Shown one piece after another: positions 13,675-23,255 of a stretch of DNA of 35,756 nt. Each line of letters opens with the position of its first letter. Position 1 is the stretch's first letter. The translations under genes and the position numbers were made by a program. Below the pieces are notes generated by a model, which had not been told where the DNA came from, made no database searches, and saw nothing but the letters and a program-made list of their open reading frames with translations. The stretch is taken from positions 1-35,756 of the forward strand of contig NZ_LGHS01000053.1 of NCBI RefSeq assembly GCF_001202025.1. The letters run 5' to 3'. The DNA is from Pseudorhodobacter aquimaris (GTDB taxonomy: Bacteria; Pseudomonadota; Alphaproteobacteria; Rhodobacterales; Rhodobacteraceae).

Positions 13675-16409
13675 CCGGCTCAGTTGCCGGGGTCTCCGGC
13701 CTGACGCTGCGCTATGGCAAGGTCACGGCGCTTGACAATGTGACGCTGGAGATCCCTGAGGGGCGCATGGTCGGGCTGATCGGGCCAGACGGGGTCGGAA
13801 AGTCCAGCCTTCTGTCGCTGCTGGCCGGGGCACGTGTGATCCAGCAGGGCAAGGTCGAGGTTCTGGGCGGCGATATGCGCGATGTGGCGCATCGCAACCG
13901 CGTCTGCCCCCGCACCGCCTATATGCCGCAGGGTCTGGGCAAGAACCTCTACCCGACGCTTTCGGTCGAAGAGAACCTTGATTTCTTCGGCTCGCTTTTC
14001 GGTCATGACAAGGCCGAACGCGAGCGGCGGATCACCGATCTGCTGGCTGCGACCGGCATGACGCCGTTCCGGTCGCGCCCGGCGTCAAAGCTGTCGGGCG
14101 GCATGAAGCAAAAGCTGGGTCTGTGCTGCGCGCTGATCCATGATCCCGATTTCCTGATTCTTGACGAGCCGACCACCGGCGTCGATCCACTGTCGCGCCG
14201 CCAGTTCTGGGATCTGATCGACCGCATCCGCGCGACACGGCCGGGGATGAGCGTGATCACCGCCACCGCCTATATGGAAGAGGCCGCGCGCTTCGACTGG
14301 CTGGTTGCGATGAATGCGGGCCGGGTGCTGGCCACCGGCACCACCAGCGATCTGCTGTCGCGGACCGGGGCCGACACGCTTGATGCAGCCTTCATCGCGC
14401 TTTTGCCCGAAGAAGACCGGGGCGAAGACAGTGCCGTGGTGATCCCGCCGCGGACCACCGATGACAGCGATATCGCCATCGAGGCCGAGGGGCTGACGCA
14501 GCGCTTTGGCGATTTCGTGGCGGTCGACAATGTTTCCTTCCGCATCCCCAGGGGTGAGATTTTCGGCTTTCTGGGTTCGAACGGCTGCGGCAAGACGACG
14601 ACGATGAAGATGCTCACCGGGCTTCTGGAGCCGAGTGAGGGCCGGGCAAAGCTTTTCGGCCATGAGGTCGATGCAAGCGATCTGTCGGTGCGCCGCCGGG
14701 TCGGGTTCATGTCGCAGGCCTTCTCGCTCTATTCCGAGCTGACGGTGCGTCAGAACCTTGATCTGCACGCGCGGCTTTTCGATATGGCGGCCGAGAAGAT
14801 CCCCGCCAGGGTTGACGAGATGATCGCCCGGTTCGATCTGGGCGACGTGACCGACAGCCTGCCCGAGGCGTTGCCGCTGGGTATCCGCCAGCGGCTTTCG
14901 CTGGCGGTGGCGATGATCCATGCGCCCGAGATCCTGATCCTTGACGAGCCGACCTCGGGGGTGGACCCGGTGGCGCGCAACGGCTTCTGGCGCATTCTGG
15001 CGGAACTTTCGCGCAAGGATGGCGTGACGATCTTTGTCTCGACCCATTTCATGAACGAGGCGGAATGGTGCGACCGCATCAGCCTGATGCATGCGGGCAA
15101 GGTGCTGGTCTCGGACACCGCCGAGGGGATCACGAAAGCCAAAGGTTGCGCCACGCTGGAAGACGCGTTCATCGCCTATCTTGAAGAGGCGATTGGCGAG
15201 ACGGCACCCGCCCCCGCCGCTGCGCCCGAGGCCGCGCCCGAGGCCCCCGCAGCCGGGGTGACCCATCACGCGCAGCAATCCGGCTTCAGCCTGCGGCGAC
15301 TGCTTAGCTATTCGCAGCTGGAAAGCCTGCAATTGCAGCGCGATCCGATCCGGCTGACCATGGCGTTGGTCGGCAGCCTTCTTCTGATGATCGTGGTGGG
15401 GCTGGGCATCAACATGGATGTCGAGGATCTGACCTTCGCCGCCCTTGACCGCGACCAGACCACCACCAGCCGCAATTATATCGCCGATATTGCGGGATCG
15501 CGCTATTTCATCGAACAGCCGGGCCTGACAAGTTACGACGAGATCGACGCAAGAATGCGCTCGGGCGAGCTGGCGCTGGCGATCGAGATCCCGCCCGGCT
15601 TTGCCGCCGATATCGCGGCAGGCAGGGATGTGCAGGTCGGGGCCTGGTTCGACGGCGCCAACCCCAGCCGCGCCAATACGGTGCAGGGCTATGTGCAGGG
15701 CATGCATGCCGACTGGATCACACGTCAGGCGCGTCAGCTTTACGGTGACAAGGCGAGCGGCGGCAGTTTCGAACTGGTGACCCGATACCGCTACAACCCC
15801 GACGTGCGCAGCCTGAATGCGATGGTCCCGGCGATCATCCCGCTGCTTTTGCTGATGATCCCGGCGATCCTGACCACGCTTTCGGTCGCGCGTGAACGCG
15901 AACTGGGCTCGATCATCAATTTCTACGTCACGCCGGTGACGCGGCTGGAATTTCTGCTTGGCAAACAGCTGCCCTATATCGCGCTGGCCATGCTGAATTT
16001 CTTCCTGATGATGGCCATGGCGGTCACATTCTTCGCAGTGCCCTTCAACGGCAGTTTTCTGGGCTTTACCCTTTCGGCGCTGATCTATGTCACCGCGACC
16101 ACGGCGCTTGGTTTTCTGGTGTCGGTCTTCATCGCAAGTCAGGTCGCGGCGCTGTTCGCGACCGCCATGCTGACGATGATCCCGGCGGTCAGCTATTCGG
16201 GTTTGATCGACCCGGTCTCTTCGCTGTCGGGTTTTGGCCGGGTTCTGGGCGAGATCTACCCCTCGACCTGGTTTATCACCGCCGCGCGGGGGGCTTTCTC
16301 CAAGGCCTTCGGAATGGCGGAACTGGCCGGGCCGATGCTGGCCATGGGCATCGCCATTCCGGTGATTATCGGGCTGGCGGCGGCCTTCCTGAAAAAACAG
16401 GCGAAGTGA
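13671..16409 (+). CDS. rbbA: RbbA-type ABC protein: two ATPase domains fused to an ABC-2 permease
   Basis: 912 residues. NBD1: Walker [10 protein letters not shown] (38-46), signature LSGGMKQ (141-147), Walker [11 protein letters not shown]; the usual switch His is replaced ([11 protein letters not shown]), as in E. coli RbbA. NBD2: Walker [10 protein letters not shown] (302-310), degenerate signature [10 protein letters not shown], Walker [10 protein letters not shown], and STHFMNEAE with the His present. After an Ala/Pro linker (about 510-530) comes an ABC-2 permease with one membrane segment near 565-585, a large outer loop, and five or so segments from about 725 to the end. The architecture equals that of RbbA (YhiH), named as a ribosome-associated ATPase, though the operon with HlyD and YhhJ-like partners points to export. 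The role is therefore ambiguous. Confidence 0.9.
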   Translation: MTGSVAGVSGLTLRYGKVTALDNVTLEIPEGRMVGLIGPDGVGKSSLLSLLAGARVIQQGKVEVLGGDMRDVAHRNRVCPRTAYMPQGLGKNLYPTLSVEENLDFFGSLFGHDKAERERRITDLLAATGMTPFRSRPASKLSGGMKQKLGLCCALIHDPDFLILDEPTTGVDPLSRRQFWDLIDRIRATRPGMSVITATAYMEEAARFDWLVAMNAGRVLATGTTSDLLSRTGADTLDAAFIALLPEEDRGEDSAVVIPPRTTDDSDIAIEAEGLTQRFGDFVAVDNVSFRIPRGEIFGFLGSNGCGKTTTMKMLTGLLEPSEGRAKLFGHEVDASDLSVRRRVGFMSQAFSLYSELTVRQNLDLHARLFDMAAEKIPARVDEMIARFDLGDVTDSLPEALPLGIRQRLSLAVAMIHAPEILILDEPTSGVDPVARNGFWRILAELSRKDGVTIFVSTHFMNEAEWCDRISLMHAGKVLVSDTAEGITKAKGCATLEDAFIAYLEEAIGETAPAPAAAPEAAPEAPAAGVTHHAQQSGFSLRRLLSYSQLESLQLQRDPIRLTMALVGSLLLMIVVGLGINMDVEDLTFAALDRDQTTTSRNYIADIAGSRYFIEQPGLTSYDEIDARMRSGELALAIEIPPGFAADIAAGRDVQVGAWFDGANPSRANTVQGYVQGMHADWITRQARQLYGDKASGGSFELVTRYRYNPDVRSLNAMVPAIIPLLLLMIPAILTTLSVARERELGSIINFYVTPVTRLEFLLGKQLPYIALAMLNFFLMMAMAVTFFAVPFNGSFLGFTLSALIYVTATTALGFLVSVFIASQVAALFATAMLTMIPAVSYSGLIDPVSSLSGFGRVLGEIYPSTWFITAARGAFSKAFGMAELAGPMLAMGIAIPVIIGLAAAFLKKQAK

Positions 16410-16416
16410 GGGGCGG

Positions 16417-17529
16417 ATGAACCTGCGCAACACCTTCAATCTGGGCGTCAAGGAATTGCGCGGGCTCTGGCGCGATCCGGTGATGCTGGTGCTGATCGTC
16501 TATTCCTTTTCGCTCTCGATCTGGACCTCTGCGAACGTCTCGCCCGAGGCGCTGACGAATGCCGCGATCTCGATCGTGGATGAGGATCAGTCGCATCTCT
16601 CCGCCCGCATCACCTCGGCCTTTTATCCGCCCTATTTTGTCGAGCCGCAGATGACCACGACGGCCGAGATGGATCGGCGGATGGATCAGGGGCTGGATAC
16701 TTTTGCGCTGAACATCCCACCGGATTTCGCGCGCGATGTGCTGGCCGGAAAAAACCCGGCGATCCAGCTGAATATCGACGCGACAAGGATGAGCCAGGCC
16801 TTCACCGGCGGCGGCTATATCCAGCAGATCGTGTCCTCCGAGGTTTCGGAATATGTGGCGGGCTACCGGGCCGAGACCGCGCTGCCGGTCGATCTGGCGC
16901 TCCGCGCGCGGTATAATCCCTCGCTGGATCCGAAGTGGTTCGGCGCGATTTCCGCCGTGATCCGGTCGATCACCATGCTGTCGCTGGTGCTGACCGGCGC
17001 GGCGCTGATCCGCGAAAAGGAACATGGCACGGTCGAGCACCTGCTGGTCATGCCCGTCACCCCGACCGAGATCATGTTTTCCAAGATCTGGTCGATGGGG
17101 CTGGTGGTGCTGCTGGGGTCGATCTTTTCGCTAAGTGTTGTGGTGCAGGCGCTGATGGCGGTTCCGGTGCAGGGCTCGGTCGTGCTGTTTCTTGCGGGCG
17201 CGGTGCTGATGGTTTTCGCCATGACGGGGCTTGGAATTTTCCTTGCCACCATCGCCGGGTCGATGCCGCAATTCGCGCTTTTGCTGATGATGGCGCTTTT
17301 GCCGCTGCAGGTGCTGTCAGGCGCGATGACGCCGCGGGAATCCATGCCAGAGATCATCCAGACCATCATGCTTGCAGCCCCCAACACGCATTTCATCATC
17401 CTCTCGCAGGGCATCTTGTTCCGAGGTGCCGGGCTTGACGTGGTCTGGCCCCAGTTCGCGGCGCTGGCGGCGATCGGGGTGGCGCTGTTCTGGCTGGCAC
17501 TGATACGATTCAAGAAATTCCTGCGGTAA
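16417..17529 (+). CDS. ABC-2 type permease (YhhJ-like)
   Basis: 370 residues. One membrane segment near the N-terminus (PVMLVLIVYSFSLSIW) is followed by an extracytoplasmic domain of about 150 residues. Five or six membrane helices then run from about 180 to the end (SITMLSLVLTGAALI, VVLLGSIFSLSVVVQALM, VVLFLAGAVLMVFAMTGLGIF, FALLLMMALLPLQVLSG). The signature IREKEHGTVEHLLVMPVTP is the typical ABC-2 cytoplasmic loop. It starts 7 bp after the RbbA stop with GAGGGG as ribosome-binding site. With the RbbA permease half it would form the membrane pair of the exporter, matching the E. coli trio yhiI-rbbA-yhhJ. Confidence 0.88.
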   Translation: MNLRNTFNLGVKELRGLWRDPVMLVLIVYSFSLSIWTSANVSPEALTNAAISIVDEDQSHLSARITSAFYPPYFVEPQMTTTAEMDRRMDQGLDTFALNIPPDFARDVLAGKNPAIQLNIDATRMSQAFTGGGYIQQIVSSEVSEYVAGYRAETALPVDLALRARYNPSLDPKWFGAISAVIRSITMLSLVLTGAALIREKEHGTVEHLLVMPVTPTEIMFSKIWSMGLVVLLGSIFSLSVVVQALMAVPVQGSVVLFLAGAVLMVFAMTGLGIFLATIAGSMPQFALLLMMALLPLQVLSGAMTPRESMPEIIQTIMLAAPNTHFIILSQGILFRGAGLDVVWPQFAALAAIGVALFWLALIRFKKFLR

Positions 17530-17534
17530 GGCAT

Positions 17535-18614
17535 ATGTTGGGCCGCCTGCTTCTGATCCTGACGCTTGCGCTTGCAGGCTGCGCTGCGCGTCCGGGGCCG
17601 GAAGTTCTGGCCCCCGATGCCGGTGCCCTGCCCGAGGGCGCCCGCCTTGTCCGGGTGCTGACCATGACCACCCGCGCGCCCGAGGCAAATCTGCCGGGGG
17701 CCTTTGGCGACTCTCGCTCCATCCGGCCAAGCTGGCTGGAATACGAGGTCTCGGTGCCGCCTGGCCATCGGCCGGGAAAGATTGAATGGCCGGATCGCAA
17801 TGGCAGCAGCGCCGACCGGAATTTCGTGATGCGCAGCCGGCAGACGCTTAGCCGTGACGCCTTTGCAAAGCGTCTCTCGCGCGAGGGGGTCGGGCTTTAT
17901 GTCCACGGCTTCAACACCCGCTTTCATGAGGCCTTGTTCCGCACCGCGCAGCTTTCGGTCGATGCGCATATCGAGGAAAAGCCTGTCCTTTTTACATGGC
18001 CCTCGGCAGGCTATCCGGGCGCCTATCTGGCTGATCGTGACGCGTCTGACTTTTCCCGCGCGGCGCTTGCCGATCTGCTGCGGCTTTTGACAAAGGGTCG
18101 GTCCGCTTCCGACGCGGTGCCGGTGCTGGCTCACAGCATGGGCGCGCGGCTGACGATGGAGACGCTGGTGCAACTGCGTCTTGCCGGGCGGGACGATGTG
18201 CTGGACCGGATCGAGGTCATCCTTGCCGCCCCGGATATTGATATCGATCTTTTCCGCGCCCAGATGGTCAGCCTTGGGCCGATGAAGCATCCCATCACGG
18301 TGCTCGTCTCCTCGGACGATCTGGCGCTGAAACTGTCGTCGCAGCTTTCGGCACGTCGGATACGGCTTGGGCTTGTCGATGTGCGTGATCCGGCGGTCCA
18401 GCGCCTGGCGGTCGCGACCGGAATACGGATCGTGGATATTACCGATATTCCGACCGATGATCCCGTCCACAGCCGCTATGTCGGCCTGCTTTCCGGCGAG
18501 GCCGGGGCTGTGGTTGAAAACACCCTTTTCGGTGAGGTACGCTTGGCGGGGGCCTTTGTCTTCAATCAGGTCGGTGGTGTCTTCACTGGCATCGGTGATG
18601 TGCTGGCGGATTGA
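17535..18614 (+). CDS. Lipoprotein alpha/beta hydrolase (DUF900 family), copy 1
   Basis: 359 residues. A lipoprotein signal (MLGRLLLILTLALAGC, lipidated Cys16) is followed by AARPGPEVL. The DUF900 hydrolase core shows the strand GVGLYVHGFNTRFHEA, then FTWPSAG, and the nucleophile elbow VLAHSMGARL. The acid is probably in APDIDIDLF. The substrate is unknown; an ester or thioester is possible. It follows the YhhJ-like permease by 5 bp and so belongs to the exporter operon, probably acting on the outer face of the envelope. A diverged paralogue sits at 31237-32382 and shares the whole layout, including the CAARPGPEVL mature N-terminus. Confidence 0.85.
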   Translation: MLGRLLLILTLALAGCAARPGPEVLAPDAGALPEGARLVRVLTMTTRAPEANLPGAFGDSRSIRPSWLEYEVSVPPGHRPGKIEWPDRNGSSADRNFVMRSRQTLSRDAFAKRLSREGVGLYVHGFNTRFHEALFRTAQLSVDAHIEEKPVLFTWPSAGYPGAYLADRDASDFSRAALADLLRLLTKGRSASDAVPVLAHSMGARLTMETLVQLRLAGRDDVLDRIEVILAAPDIDIDLFRAQMVSLGPMKHPITVLVSSDDLALKLSSQLSARRIRLGLVDVRDPAVQRLAVATGIRIVDITDIPTDDPVHSRYVGLLSGEAGAVVENTLFGEVRLAGAFVFNQVGGVFTGIGDVLAD

Positions 18615-18867
18615 GGCCGCGGCCTTGGCCCGGCGTTGGTGCCAGCGGCATTGGCCGGGTCATGGCCTCGACGTCGCGCCGTTTTGCCGGTAATCGTCCA
18701 TGATGATCAGGGCAGGGACAGGGGATTCCGTGTCCGCCGCCGGACGCCGATGCTTTGCCTGTTCAGTCCGGGGGCGGCTGTTTCGGCGGTTTGACGGCGC
18801 TTTACGACATGTCGTCGGCATCGGGCCTTGGGCGCAATGCCTATGTTCAAGAAAAATCTTGAACTCT

Positions 18868-18881
18868 TTGATTTCGATCAA
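18868..18881. promoter_or_regulatory. FNR/FnrL-type box upstream of the PHA synthase operon
   Basis: TTGATTTCGATCAA is a perfect match to the FNR-family consensus TTGAT-N4-ATCAA. Its centre (18874.5) lies 58 bp before the phaC start codon. A GCTAAC-like -10 at about 18901 would put the transcription start near 18913-18916, an activating distance of about -39 to -42. FnrL or a Dnr/Nnr-type relative would induce the operon when oxygen is low. The rest of 18615-18932 has no gene or clear terminator. Confidence 0.75.
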
Positions 18882-18932
18882 CACTCGTTGATAGTTCTGT
18901 GCTAACTTCCGCCGGTAAATTGGAGACGCGAC

Positions 18933-20690
18933 ATGGCCCTTACTCCCAAATCAGATGGCTCGGGTGCAACCGGCGATGAAAGCCTTGGCATCGAGGCTTT
19001 TCAGGCCGTTAACCGCATACGAGAGGCGCTCTCGGGACAGCTCAGCGGCGGGGTCTCGCCCGGCTCGCTGATGATGGCCTATGTCGACTGGGCCTTTCAT
19101 CTGGCGCAGGCACCGGGCAAGCAGATGGAACTGGGCGTCAAGGCGGGCCGCAAATGGCAGCGTCTCATGGCGCATCTGATGGCCTCGGCGATGGATCCGC
19201 AGGCCGCGCCGGTCATCACGCCCTTGCCGGGCGACCGCCGTTTCGCCGGTGAAGCCTGGGCGAAACCGCCCTTCAGCTGGATGTCGCAGGCTTTCCTGCT
19301 GCAGCAGCAATGGCTGCATAACGTCACCCATGAGGTTCCGGGCGTGACGAAGCACCACGAGGATGTGGTGTCTTTTGCCGCGAAACAGATCCTTGATGTC
19401 TGTGCGCCTTCGAACAACCCTTTTACCAATCCCGAGGTTGTGGCACGGACCTGGGCTACCGGAGGCATGAACCTTGTGAAGGGCTGGCAGAACTGGCTGC
19501 AGGACGTCGTCCGCCAGATCCGGCACGAGCCGCCAGAGGGTGTCGAGGCCTTTACACCGGGTCGCGATGTGGCGGTGACGCCGGGCAAGGTAATCTTCCG
19601 CAACCACCTGATCGAACTGATCCAGTATACGCCCACGACAGAAACCGTGCACCCCGAGCCGGTGCTGATCGTTCCGGCCTGGATCATGAAATACTATATC
19701 CTCGACCTCAGCCCGGAGAATTCACTGATCCGCTGGCTGGTGGCGCAGGGCCACACGGTTTTCGCCATTTCCTGGCGCAATCCGGGTGCAGAGGATCGTG
19801 ATCTGACGCTGGAGGATTATCGCCGGCTGGGCGTGATGGCCGCGTTGGATGAGATCACCCGTCTAATGCCCGATCAGAAAATCCACGCCACCGGCTATTG
19901 TCTGGGTGGCACTTTGCTGTCGATCGCGGCGGCTGCCATGGCGGGGAAGGGGGACGCGCGTCTCGCCTCGCTGACGCTGCTTGCCGCGCAGGTCGATTTC
20001 GCCGAACCGGGCGAGCTTGCGTTGTTCATCGACCCAAGCCAGCTGCATCTTCTTGAAAGCATGATGTGGAACCGCGGCTATCTCTCTGCCGATCAGATGG
20101 CGGGGGCGTTTCAGCTTTTGCGCTCGAATGACCTCATCTGGTCCCGGATGGTGCGCGATTACATGATGGGCGAGCGGACGGCGATGAATGATCTCATGGC
20201 CTGGAATGCCGACAGCACCCGGATGCCCTATCGGATGCATGCCGAATATCTGCGCAGGCTTTATCTGAATAATGAGCTTTCTTCGGGACGCTTCACCGCC
20301 GGGGGCAAGACAGTTCTGTTGCAGAACATCCGGGTGCCGATCTTTGCCGTCGGGACCGAGCGCGATCATGTCGCACCCTGGAAGTCGGTCTACAAAATCC
20401 ACCAGTTCACCGATTGCGAGGTGACTTTCGCGCTGACGTCGGGCGGGCATAATGCGGGGATCGTCTCTCCTCCCGGTCACCCGCGCCGCCGCTACCGGCT
20501 GGCGACCCGCGCCCATGACGACGCGCTTTTGCCGCCCGAGACCTGGGTCGAGGCCAATCCTGCAACCGAGGGTTCGTGGTGGACGCCCTGGCAGGCCTGG
20601 CTTGCCGCGCGTTCGGGTGCCCCCGCCGCGCCGCCCGCAATGGGCAACGCGCTGGCAGATGCGCCCGGCACATATGTTTTCCAGAGGTGA
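18933..20690 (+). CDS. phaC: Poly(3-hydroxyalkanoate) synthase
   Basis: 585 residues, the size of class I synthases. The enzyme polymerises (R)-3-hydroxyacyl-CoA into storage polyester. The lipase-like box is GYCLGG with nucleophile Cys323. Asp478 (GTERDHVAPW) and His506 (SGGHNAGIV) complete the triad. The N-terminal domain (about 60-240) carries NPFTNPEVVARTWATGGMN and leads into the alpha/beta-hydrolase core (EPVLIVPAWIMKYYILDL). GGAGA stands 7 bp before the ATG. It is first gene of an operon with three downstream enzymes (4-bp gap, then 4-bp overlaps) and lies downstream of the FNR box, so expression is probably raised under oxygen limitation. Confidence 0.92.
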   Translation: MALTPKSDGSGATGDESLGIEAFQAVNRIREALSGQLSGGVSPGSLMMAYVDWAFHLAQAPGKQMELGVKAGRKWQRLMAHLMASAMDPQAAPVITPLPGDRRFAGEAWAKPPFSWMSQAFLLQQQWLHNVTHEVPGVTKHHEDVVSFAAKQILDVCAPSNNPFTNPEVVARTWATGGMNLVKGWQNWLQDVVRQIRHEPPEGVEAFTPGRDVAVTPGKVIFRNHLIELIQYTPTTETVHPEPVLIVPAWIMKYYILDLSPENSLIRWLVAQGHTVFAISWRNPGAEDRDLTLEDYRRLGVMAALDEITRLMPDQKIHATGYCLGGTLLSIAAAAMAGKGDARLASLTLLAAQVDFAEPGELALFIDPSQLHLLESMMWNRGYLSADQMAGAFQLLRSNDLIWSRMVRDYMMGERTAMNDLMAWNADSTRMPYRMHAEYLRRLYLNNELSSGRFTAGGKTVLLQNIRVPIFAVGTERDHVAPWKSVYKIHQFTDCEVTFALTSGGHNAGIVSPPGHPRRRYRLATRAHDDALLPPETWVEANPATEGSWWTPWQAWLAARSGAPAAPPAMGNALADAPGTYVFQR

Positions 20691-20694
20691 CAAG

Positions 20695-22089
20695 ATGACC
20701 GGCACTCTGACCAACTATCTGTTTCACCAGATGAAAATCGGCGACCGCGCCAGTCTGCTGCGCCATGTCGGCCCCGAGGATATCGCGCTTTTCGCTGCGG
20801 TCTCCGGCGATGCCAACCCCGCGCATCTGGATCCGGGTTTCGCCGCCCATGGCCCGTTTGGCCATGTGGTGGTGCATGGCATGTGGACGGCGGCGCTGAT
20901 TTCGGCGGTGCTGGGCACCCGCCTGCCGGGGCCGGGGACGATCTATCTCGACCAGCAGATCCGCTTTCAAAAGCCGGTTTCCCCCGGCGATACCATAACC
21001 GCCGAGGTCGAAGTGGCTGAGCTGATCGAGGGTAAAAACCGTGTTCGCCTGACCACCACCGCCCGCAATCAGCTGGGCGAGGTGGTGCTTTCGGGTGAGG
21101 CGCTGGTGCTTGCGCCGGTTGAGCAGCTGACCTGGGTGCCGGGGAACCTGCCCGAGGCGGTGATCTTGCCGAAAGGTCGCTGGCAGGGCTTTGTCGAAGA
21201 GGCCCGGGCGCTGCCGCCGGTGCGGGCGGCGGTGGTGCATCCCTGCTCGAAATCCGCGATCCTTGGCGCGGTCGAGGTGCGGGACGAAGGGCTGCTGGAT
21301 CCGATCCTGATCGGCCCCGGCGCAAAGATCCGCGCGGCGGCAGAGGAGGCCGGGGTCTCGCTCGATGGCTTCCGGATCGAAGAGGTCGAACACAGCCATG
21401 CGGCGGCGGCGCGGGCGGTGGAACTGGCCGCGAAGGGCGAGGTCCAGGTGCTGGTGAAGGGCAGCCTGCATTCGGATGAGCTGCTCTCCGCCGTGGTCTC
21501 GAAAACCGGCGGGCTGCGCACGGAACGCCGGATCAGCCATGTCTATGCGATGGATGTGCCAGCCTACGGGAAGCCCGTGATCGTCACCGATGCCGCGATC
21601 AATATCGCGCCGACGCTCGAGCATAAGCGCGACATCTGCCAGAATGCCGTCGATCTGATGCGGCTTTTGGGGCGCGACCAGCCCAAGGTCGCGGTGCTGG
21701 CGGCGGTCGAGACGGTGAACCCGATGATGCCCGCGACGCTCGATGCCGCCGCGCTGACGGTGATGGCGGCGCGCGGCCAGATCACCGGCGCGCTGGTCGA
21801 CGGGCCGCTGGCCTTTGACAATGCGATCAGCCCCGAGGCGGCGGCGACCAAGGGCATCACCTCGCAGGTGGCGGGTGAGGCCGATATCCTGCTGGTGCCG
21901 GATCTTGAGGCCGGGAATATGCTCGCCAAACAGCTGATCTATTTTGCAGGGGCGACGGCGGCGGGGCTGGTGCTGGGCGCGCGGGTGCCGATCGTGCTGA
22001 CCAGTCGCGCCGATCCCTTGTCGGCCCGCATCGCCTCGGCCGCTTTGGCGAAACTGGTCGCGATCCGCAAGGCGGAGGGCAAGGCATGA
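20695..22089 (+). CDS. Bifunctional MaoC-like enoyl-CoA hydratase / phosphate acyltransferase
   Basis: 464 residues. Residues 1-140 form a MaoC-type (R)-specific hydratase domain with the catalytic pattern SGDANPAHLD (Asp39, His44) and GHVVVHGMW. Residues about 155-464 are a phosphotransacetylase/phosphotransbutyrylase domain, with VHPCSKSAILGAVEV, VLVKGSLHSDELLSAVV and the closing LTSRADPLSARIASAALA. The first activity would make (R)-3-hydroxyacyl-CoA, the PhaC substrate, from enoyl-CoA. The second would exchange CoA for phosphate and feed the kinase encoded next. The ATG at 20695 lies 4 bp after the phaC stop with AGAGGTGA upstream. The acyl specificity cannot be read from the sequence. Confidence 0.88.
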   Translation: MTGTLTNYLFHQMKIGDRASLLRHVGPEDIALFAAVSGDANPAHLDPGFAAHGPFGHVVVHGMWTAALISAVLGTRLPGPGTIYLDQQIRFQKPVSPGDTITAEVEVAELIEGKNRVRLTTTARNQLGEVVLSGEALVLAPVEQLTWVPGNLPEAVILPKGRWQGFVEEARALPPVRAAVVHPCSKSAILGAVEVRDEGLLDPILIGPGAKIRAAAEEAGVSLDGFRIEEVEHSHAAAARAVELAAKGEVQVLVKGSLHSDELLSAVVSKTGGLRTERRISHVYAMDVPAYGKPVIVTDAAINIAPTLEHKRDICQNAVDLMRLLGRDQPKVAVLAAVETVNPMMPATLDAAALTVMAARGQITGALVDGPLAFDNAISPEAAATKGITSQVAGEADILLVPDLEAGNMLAKQLIYFAGATAAGLVLGARVPIVLTSRADPLSARIASAALAKLVAIRKAEGKA

Positions 22090-23255
22090 CCCGCGATCTG
22101 ATCCTGACCTTCAACGCCGGGTCATCGACCATCAAACTGGGCTTTTACGCGCTGGAGATCGCCGGGCCGCGCCCGCTGGCCTCTGGCGTGATCGATTTTC
22201 GTGACGAACCTTTCGCGGTGCGTCTGAAGCGGGAGGGGGAGATGCTCTCCGGCCCGATCAGCGCCGATCCGGGCGATCTGACGGCGGTTCTGAACCAGGC
22301 TTTCGCCTGGCTGGCAGGGCAGTTCGATCTCTCGCGCCTCGCGGTGATCGGCCACCGGGTGGTGCATGGCGGGGATGTTTTCAAAGGCCCGGCGCGGATC
22401 ACCGATCGGGTGATTGCCCAGATCGACGCGCTGGCGCGGCTTGCGCCCTTGCATCAGCCGCAGAGCCTCGCGCTGATCCGGGTGATGCGGGCGCTTTACC
22501 CGGATGTGCCGCAGACGGCGTCATTTGACACAGCGTTTCACGCGACCAGCCCGCCCCTGATGCGCCGCTTTGCCATTCCGCGCGCGCTTTATGACCAGGG
22601 GATCAAGCGCTATGGGTTTCACGGGTTGTCTTACCGCTATATCGCCGGGCAGCTGGGCGATCTGGCTCCGGATGCGAAGGTGGTCGCGGCGCATCTGGGC
22701 AGCGGTGCCAGCCTTTGCGCGATCCGGGGCGGCGAGAGTATCGACAGCTCGATGGGGTTCTCGACGCTGGATGGCATCCCGATGGCGACGCGTTCAGGCG
22801 CTCTGGACCCCGGTGTCATCCTGCATCTGATGGGCGAGATGGGGCACAGTCTGAAACAGGTCGAGACCATGCTTTACCGCGAAAGCGGGCTGCTGGGGGT
22901 GTCGGGCTTTGAGGCCGACAGCCGCGAGCTGATGGCCAGCCCGCGCCCCGAGGCCGCCGAGGCGATTGACCTTTTCTGCCTGCGCATTGCGGGCGAGGTG
23001 GCGCGGCTGGCCGCCAGCATGGGCGGCATCGACGCCATCGTCTTCACCGCAGGCATCGGCGAACACCAGCCCGGCATCCGCGCCCGCGTGGCGGCGCGCC
23101 TGGCATGGCTGGGGGCCGATCTTGACCCGAAGGCCAATGCGGCGGGTCTGCGCCGGATCAGCACGGCAACCAGCCGCGTGAAACTCCTCGTCATTCCGAC
23201 CGATGAGGAAAGCATCATTGCCCGCGAGGCGGCAAGCGAAGGAACTGGGACATGA
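22086..23255 (+). CDS. ackA: Acetate/propionate-family kinase
   Basis: 389 residues, a standard size for AckA. Motifs present: LTFNAGSSTIK (8-18), VIGHRVVHGG, the catalytic region TASFDTAFH, YGFHGLSYRYI, the phosphate loop HLGSGASLCAI and the long STLDGIPMATRSGALDPG block, then VFTAGIGEHQP. It converts an acyl-phosphate plus ADP to the acid plus ATP, the second half of the phosphotransacetylase-kinase route. Its ATG overlaps the stop of the previous gene (ATGA) and its own stop overlaps the next start, which ties the four enzymes into one unit. Acetate, propionate or butyrate could be the product. Confidence 0.92.
   Translation: MTRDLILTFNAGSSTIKLGFYALEIAGPRPLASGVIDFRDEPFAVRLKREGEMLSGPISADPGDLTAVLNQAFAWLAGQFDLSRLAVIGHRVVHGGDVFKGPARITDRVIAQIDALARLAPLHQPQSLALIRVMRALYPDVPQTASFDTAFHATSPPLMRRFAIPRALYDQGIKRYGFHGLSYRYIAGQLGDLAPDAKVVAAHLGSGASLCAIRGGESIDSSMGFSTLDGIPMATRSGALDPGVILHLMGEMGHSLKQVETMLYRESGLLGVSGFEADSRELMASPRPEAAEAIDLFCLRIAGEVARLAASMGGIDAIVFTAGIGEHQPGIRARVAARLAWLGADLDPKANAAGLRRISTATSRVKLLVIPTDEESIIAREAASEGTGT

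Noticed and set aside
14085-16451. 788-residue open frame on the minus strand
   Set aside because: Antisense of the RbbA gene, rich in Arg, His and Gln with no domain; the plus strand carries intact ATPase motifs.
16863-18470. 535-residue minus-strand frame
   Set aside because: Shadow of the permease and hydrolase genes.
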